DNA from: Pseudophaeobacter arcticus DSM 23566
GTDB lineage: Bacteria > Pseudomonadota > Alphaproteobacteria > Rhodobacterales > Rhodobacteraceae
Length of the DNA: 64,000 nt
Direction: 5' to 3'
NCBI RefSeq assembly: GCF_000473205.1
Contig: NZ_AXBF01000004.1
Location: 62,001 to 126,000 of the forward strand
Below the pieces are notes generated by a model. That model searched no databases. It was not told the origin of the DNA and saw only the letters and a list, made by a program, of their open reading frames with translations. Each line of letters starts with the position of its first letter. The first letter of the stretch is position 1. Positions 62,367 to 64,000 of this stretch are shown one piece after another. A program made the position numbers and the translations under genes.

Positions 62367-63326
62367 ATGCGGGAGCGCGGGTTTGATCTGGGGCAGAATG
62401 CGCTGTGGCGCCCTGTCTACCGAATGGTGGTTGACGGCAACCGGCCGCAGGTCACTTTCAATCAGAGCCAGTCATTGATCCATGAGGCAATCCGCCTGGC
62501 CAAAGATCCCGATCTTGGGCTCGCTGTCGGACGGCAGCAGAATTTTTCTTCCGCAGGATTGCTGAGCGCAGGTCTGCTAGCCTGTCAGACCCCGCTGGAT
62601 GCGCTGCGTCTGGGCGCTAAATATCACCGTCTGACGGGCAGTATGCTGGATCTTCACCTGGTCGAAACAGCCAATGGAACCACCGCCCTGACCGCGTCTT
62701 CCCGGGATCCGAATTCGCTGATTTTCCGTTTCCTGATCCAGGAGCTGTTCACCAATGTGGCGCAGATTGCGCGCTTTCTGTATCGCCACGGCAATCCGTT
62801 GCAGCGGGTTGAGTTCACATTCAAGACCACCAACCCCGCGAATTTTCGCACCGCCTTCAATTGCCCGACGCTGTTTGGCGCATCAGAAAACCGCCTGATC
62901 TTCAGCGCCCAAGCGCTGAGCGTTACGCTGGACACTGCGGATCCATTTGCCTTGAAATCCGTCGAAGAGGCCCTGAACAGCCTGATGGAACAGGAACGCT
63001 TCAAGCATACACTCGTGACCCACATCGAAAGCATTCTGCTCACGGAACTGGCTGAGACACCCTCGATTAGCGATATCGCCGACCGACTGGCGATGAGCGA
63101 ACGCAGCCTGCGCCGCAAACTTAGCGATGCTGGCACAAGCTACCGCGAACTGCTGTCCGGGGTCCGTCAGACCCGCGCCATGGAATTGATACGAGCGACA
63201 GATCTGCCCCTGAGCACTATCGCTCATATGCTAGGATTTGATGACACGCGCAGCCTTCGGCGCAATGTGAAGCTCTGGACGGGTCAATCCGCGAAGGCCC
63301 TGCGAAACGAAAGTGCCCCGGATTAA
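62367..63326 (+). CDS. AraC-family regulator of the OruR/arabinose-binding-like type
   Basis: The 319-residue protein, read from the ATG at 62367, has the PF12625-like N-terminal domain (LGLAVGRQQNFSSAGLLSAG, LLACQTPLDALRLGAKYHRL) and a C-terminal AraC HTH (SISDIADRLAMSERSLRRKL, STIAHMLGFDDTRSLRRNVK). The frame is open upstream, and relatives start about 18 residues earlier. A GGGAGAG site sits in front of an in-frame ACG-ATC at 62310-62315, so the true start may be non-standard. Divergent from the FMO-SDR operon. Confidence 0.87.
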   Translation: MRERGFDLGQNALWRPVYRMVVDGNRPQVTFNQSQSLIHEAIRLAKDPDLGLAVGRQQNFSSAGLLSAGLLACQTPLDALRLGAKYHRLTGSMLDLHLVETANGTTALTASSRDPNSLIFRFLIQELFTNVAQIARFLYRHGNPLQRVEFTFKTTNPANFRTAFNCPTLFGASENRLIFSAQALSVTLDTADPFALKSVEEALNSLMEQERFKHTLVTHIESILLTELAETPSISDIADRLAMSERSLRRKLSDAGTSYRELLSGVRQTRAMELIRATDLPLSTIAHMLGFDDTRSLRRNVKLWTGQSAKALRNESAPD

Positions 63327-63482
63327 GAGCGCTTTCGTTGAAACCACAGCGCGCCGCCGACTTCCCACTCTGATCCGCAAGAACAGCTTATCGTGGAAGC
63401 TAGACCGCTCGGGTGCTCGGGTTCGCAACAAAACATACGCGCCACTTGGCACGACCGTTGGGCGCTTCTGGACGCGTGGGTG

Positions 63483-63520
63483 AGGCGGCATCCAATGCCC
63501 TGTCAGATGCCGCCTTTTTT
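63483..63520 (+). terminator. Rho-independent terminator
   Basis: AGGCGGCATC (63483-63492) pairs with GATGCCGCCT (63506-63515), followed by six T. It faces the plus strand about 160 nt after the AraC stop, just before the convergent amidohydrolase. Confidence 0.85.
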
Positions 63521-63521
63521 C

Positions 63522-64000
63522 TTATTGGTCCAGGAAGTCTTCGGCGCGATAGACCTCTTGCCCGCCGACCATGGTCAGCAGCACTTTGGTATCGCTGATG
63601 GCGCTGGGATCGATCTGGAACAGATCGCGGTCGATCACGATGAGGTCGGCCAGCTTGCCCGGTTCAATCGAGCCAATGTCCTGATCCATGTCCAGCGAAT
63701 AGGCCGCGTCGATGGTAAAGGCCCGCAGGGCGGTCGGCAGATCAAGACCAGGGTCGTCGCCCAGACGCCCGGCATAGGCCGGATCGGGGCTCTGGTCGTT
63801 TTCGCGGGTAATCGCCACTTCCATCGCAAACCATTCGTTCAGCGCATCGACGGGCCAATCGCTGCCAAAGGCGATCCGCGCCCCGGAGTCATGGAACTTG
63901 CCCGCTGTTTCGAGATAGGCGAAACGCTCGGGTCCGATGTAATCTTGAACAGTATCAATGGTGTCGGGTGCCCGCTTGCCCCATTGCATCGACAGGACTG
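63522..64000 (-). CDS. YtcJ-like amidohydrolase, C-terminal part (runs off window)
   Basis: The visible 155+ residues contain GARIAFGSDWPVDALNEWFA (metal-site Asp in GSDWP), PTALRAFTIDAAYSLDMDQD and GSIEPGKLADLIVIDRDLFQ. This is the end of the YtcJ/TIM-barrel metal-dependent hydrolase family. The frame is open at the right window edge, and the substrate is unknown. Confidence 0.88.
   Translation of the reverse strand, partial: VLSMQWGKRAPDTIDTVQDYIGPERFAYLETAGKFHDSGARIAFGSDWPVDALNEWFAMEVAITRENDQSPDPAYAGRLGDDPGLDLPTALRAFTIDAAYSLDMDQDIGSIEPGKLADLIVIDRDLFQIDPSAISDTKVLLTMVGGQEVYRAEDFLDQ

Overview
The window looks like accessory DNA of an alphaproteobacterium, most likely of the Rhodobacteraceae/Roseobacter group. 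Evidence: high GC, FNR-type boxes (TTGA-N6-TCAA) in front of stress genes, an HvrA-like H-NS remnant, IS6/IS256/ISKra4/Tn5053-type debris, and gene families common in marine Rhodobacterales. I see no rRNA, tRNA or CRISPR array. The mosaic of operons and broken mobile elements suggests a plasmid, chromid or genomic-island segment; which of these cannot be decided from the sequence.

Layout. (1) 1-7.6 kb: the 3' end of a type I PKS module (KS tail-AT-KR-ACP), translationally coupled to a one-module NRPS (C-A-PCP-TE). Together they should make a hydroxyacyl-amino acid type product; the product is unknown. A secreted PafA-like phosphatase follows on the other strand. (2) 9.6-22.7 kb: a low-oxygen/stress island with BON protein, GH94 glucan phosphorylase-type enzyme, YgiT zinc finger, Hsp20, two Crp/Fnr regulators, host-attachment protein, CBS-pair protein, DUF2267, FtsH, phosphoribosyltransferase and universal stress protein. 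Two perfect FNR boxes and one degenerate box lie about 70 bp upstream of start codons. The core of the island is bracketed by 473-bp direct repeats of the GH94 gene start; the right copy is dead and is fused to a remnant of an ATP synthase beta gene. (3) 22.8-27.7 kb: a scrapyard of IS6, IS256 and ISKra4 remnants, an SSB remnant and an H-NS remnant. It encloses an apparently intact mobile mystery protein A/B (HTH plus Fic) pair. (4) 27.7-36.2 kb: a LysR-controlled catabolic cluster with outer-membrane protein, C-C-type alpha/beta hydrolase, extradiol dioxygenase, two FAD monooxygenases (one truncated), Rieske ferredoxin, MFS transporter and a truncated FAH-family gene. The same candidate operator precedes both transcription units. 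(5) 36.2-41.4 kb: a second, inverted IS6 copy, the tniA/tniB end of a Tn5053-like transposon, a DHFR-like gene, an AraC gene, and istB and IS3 scraps.

(6) 41.4-44.2 kb: a MocR regulator divergent from a DinB-fold gene with an inverted-repeat operator between them, then gene fragments. (7) 44.2-48.2 kb: a phosphorelay operon (PAS histidine kinase, Rcp1-type receiver, REC-HK-REC hybrid). The kinase has lost its N-terminal sensor through an amber stop. (8) 48.2-53 kb: a small MITE-like element, an ArsR-AHSA1-GFA cassette with a perfect 15-bp inverted repeat, a GST, and a TetR-VOC-DUF6151-DUF6958 operon with its operator. (9) 53.4-55.5 kb: a nitric-oxide-type module, with an Rrf2/NsrR-like regulator divergent from hemerythrin-DUF2478-hemerythrin over nested palindromes. 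(10) 55.6-64 kb: an alkB-P450 operon, an MFS gene, an SDR-flavin monooxygenase operon, an OruR-type AraC regulator and the 3' end of a YtcJ-like amidohydrolase.

Common themes are oxygenase chemistry on hydrophobic or aromatic substrates, low-oxygen/NO/stress protection, and repeated remodelling by mobile elements. The most unusual sequence observation is a 39-43 bp bipartite palindromic mini-element found inside two unrelated transposase genes.
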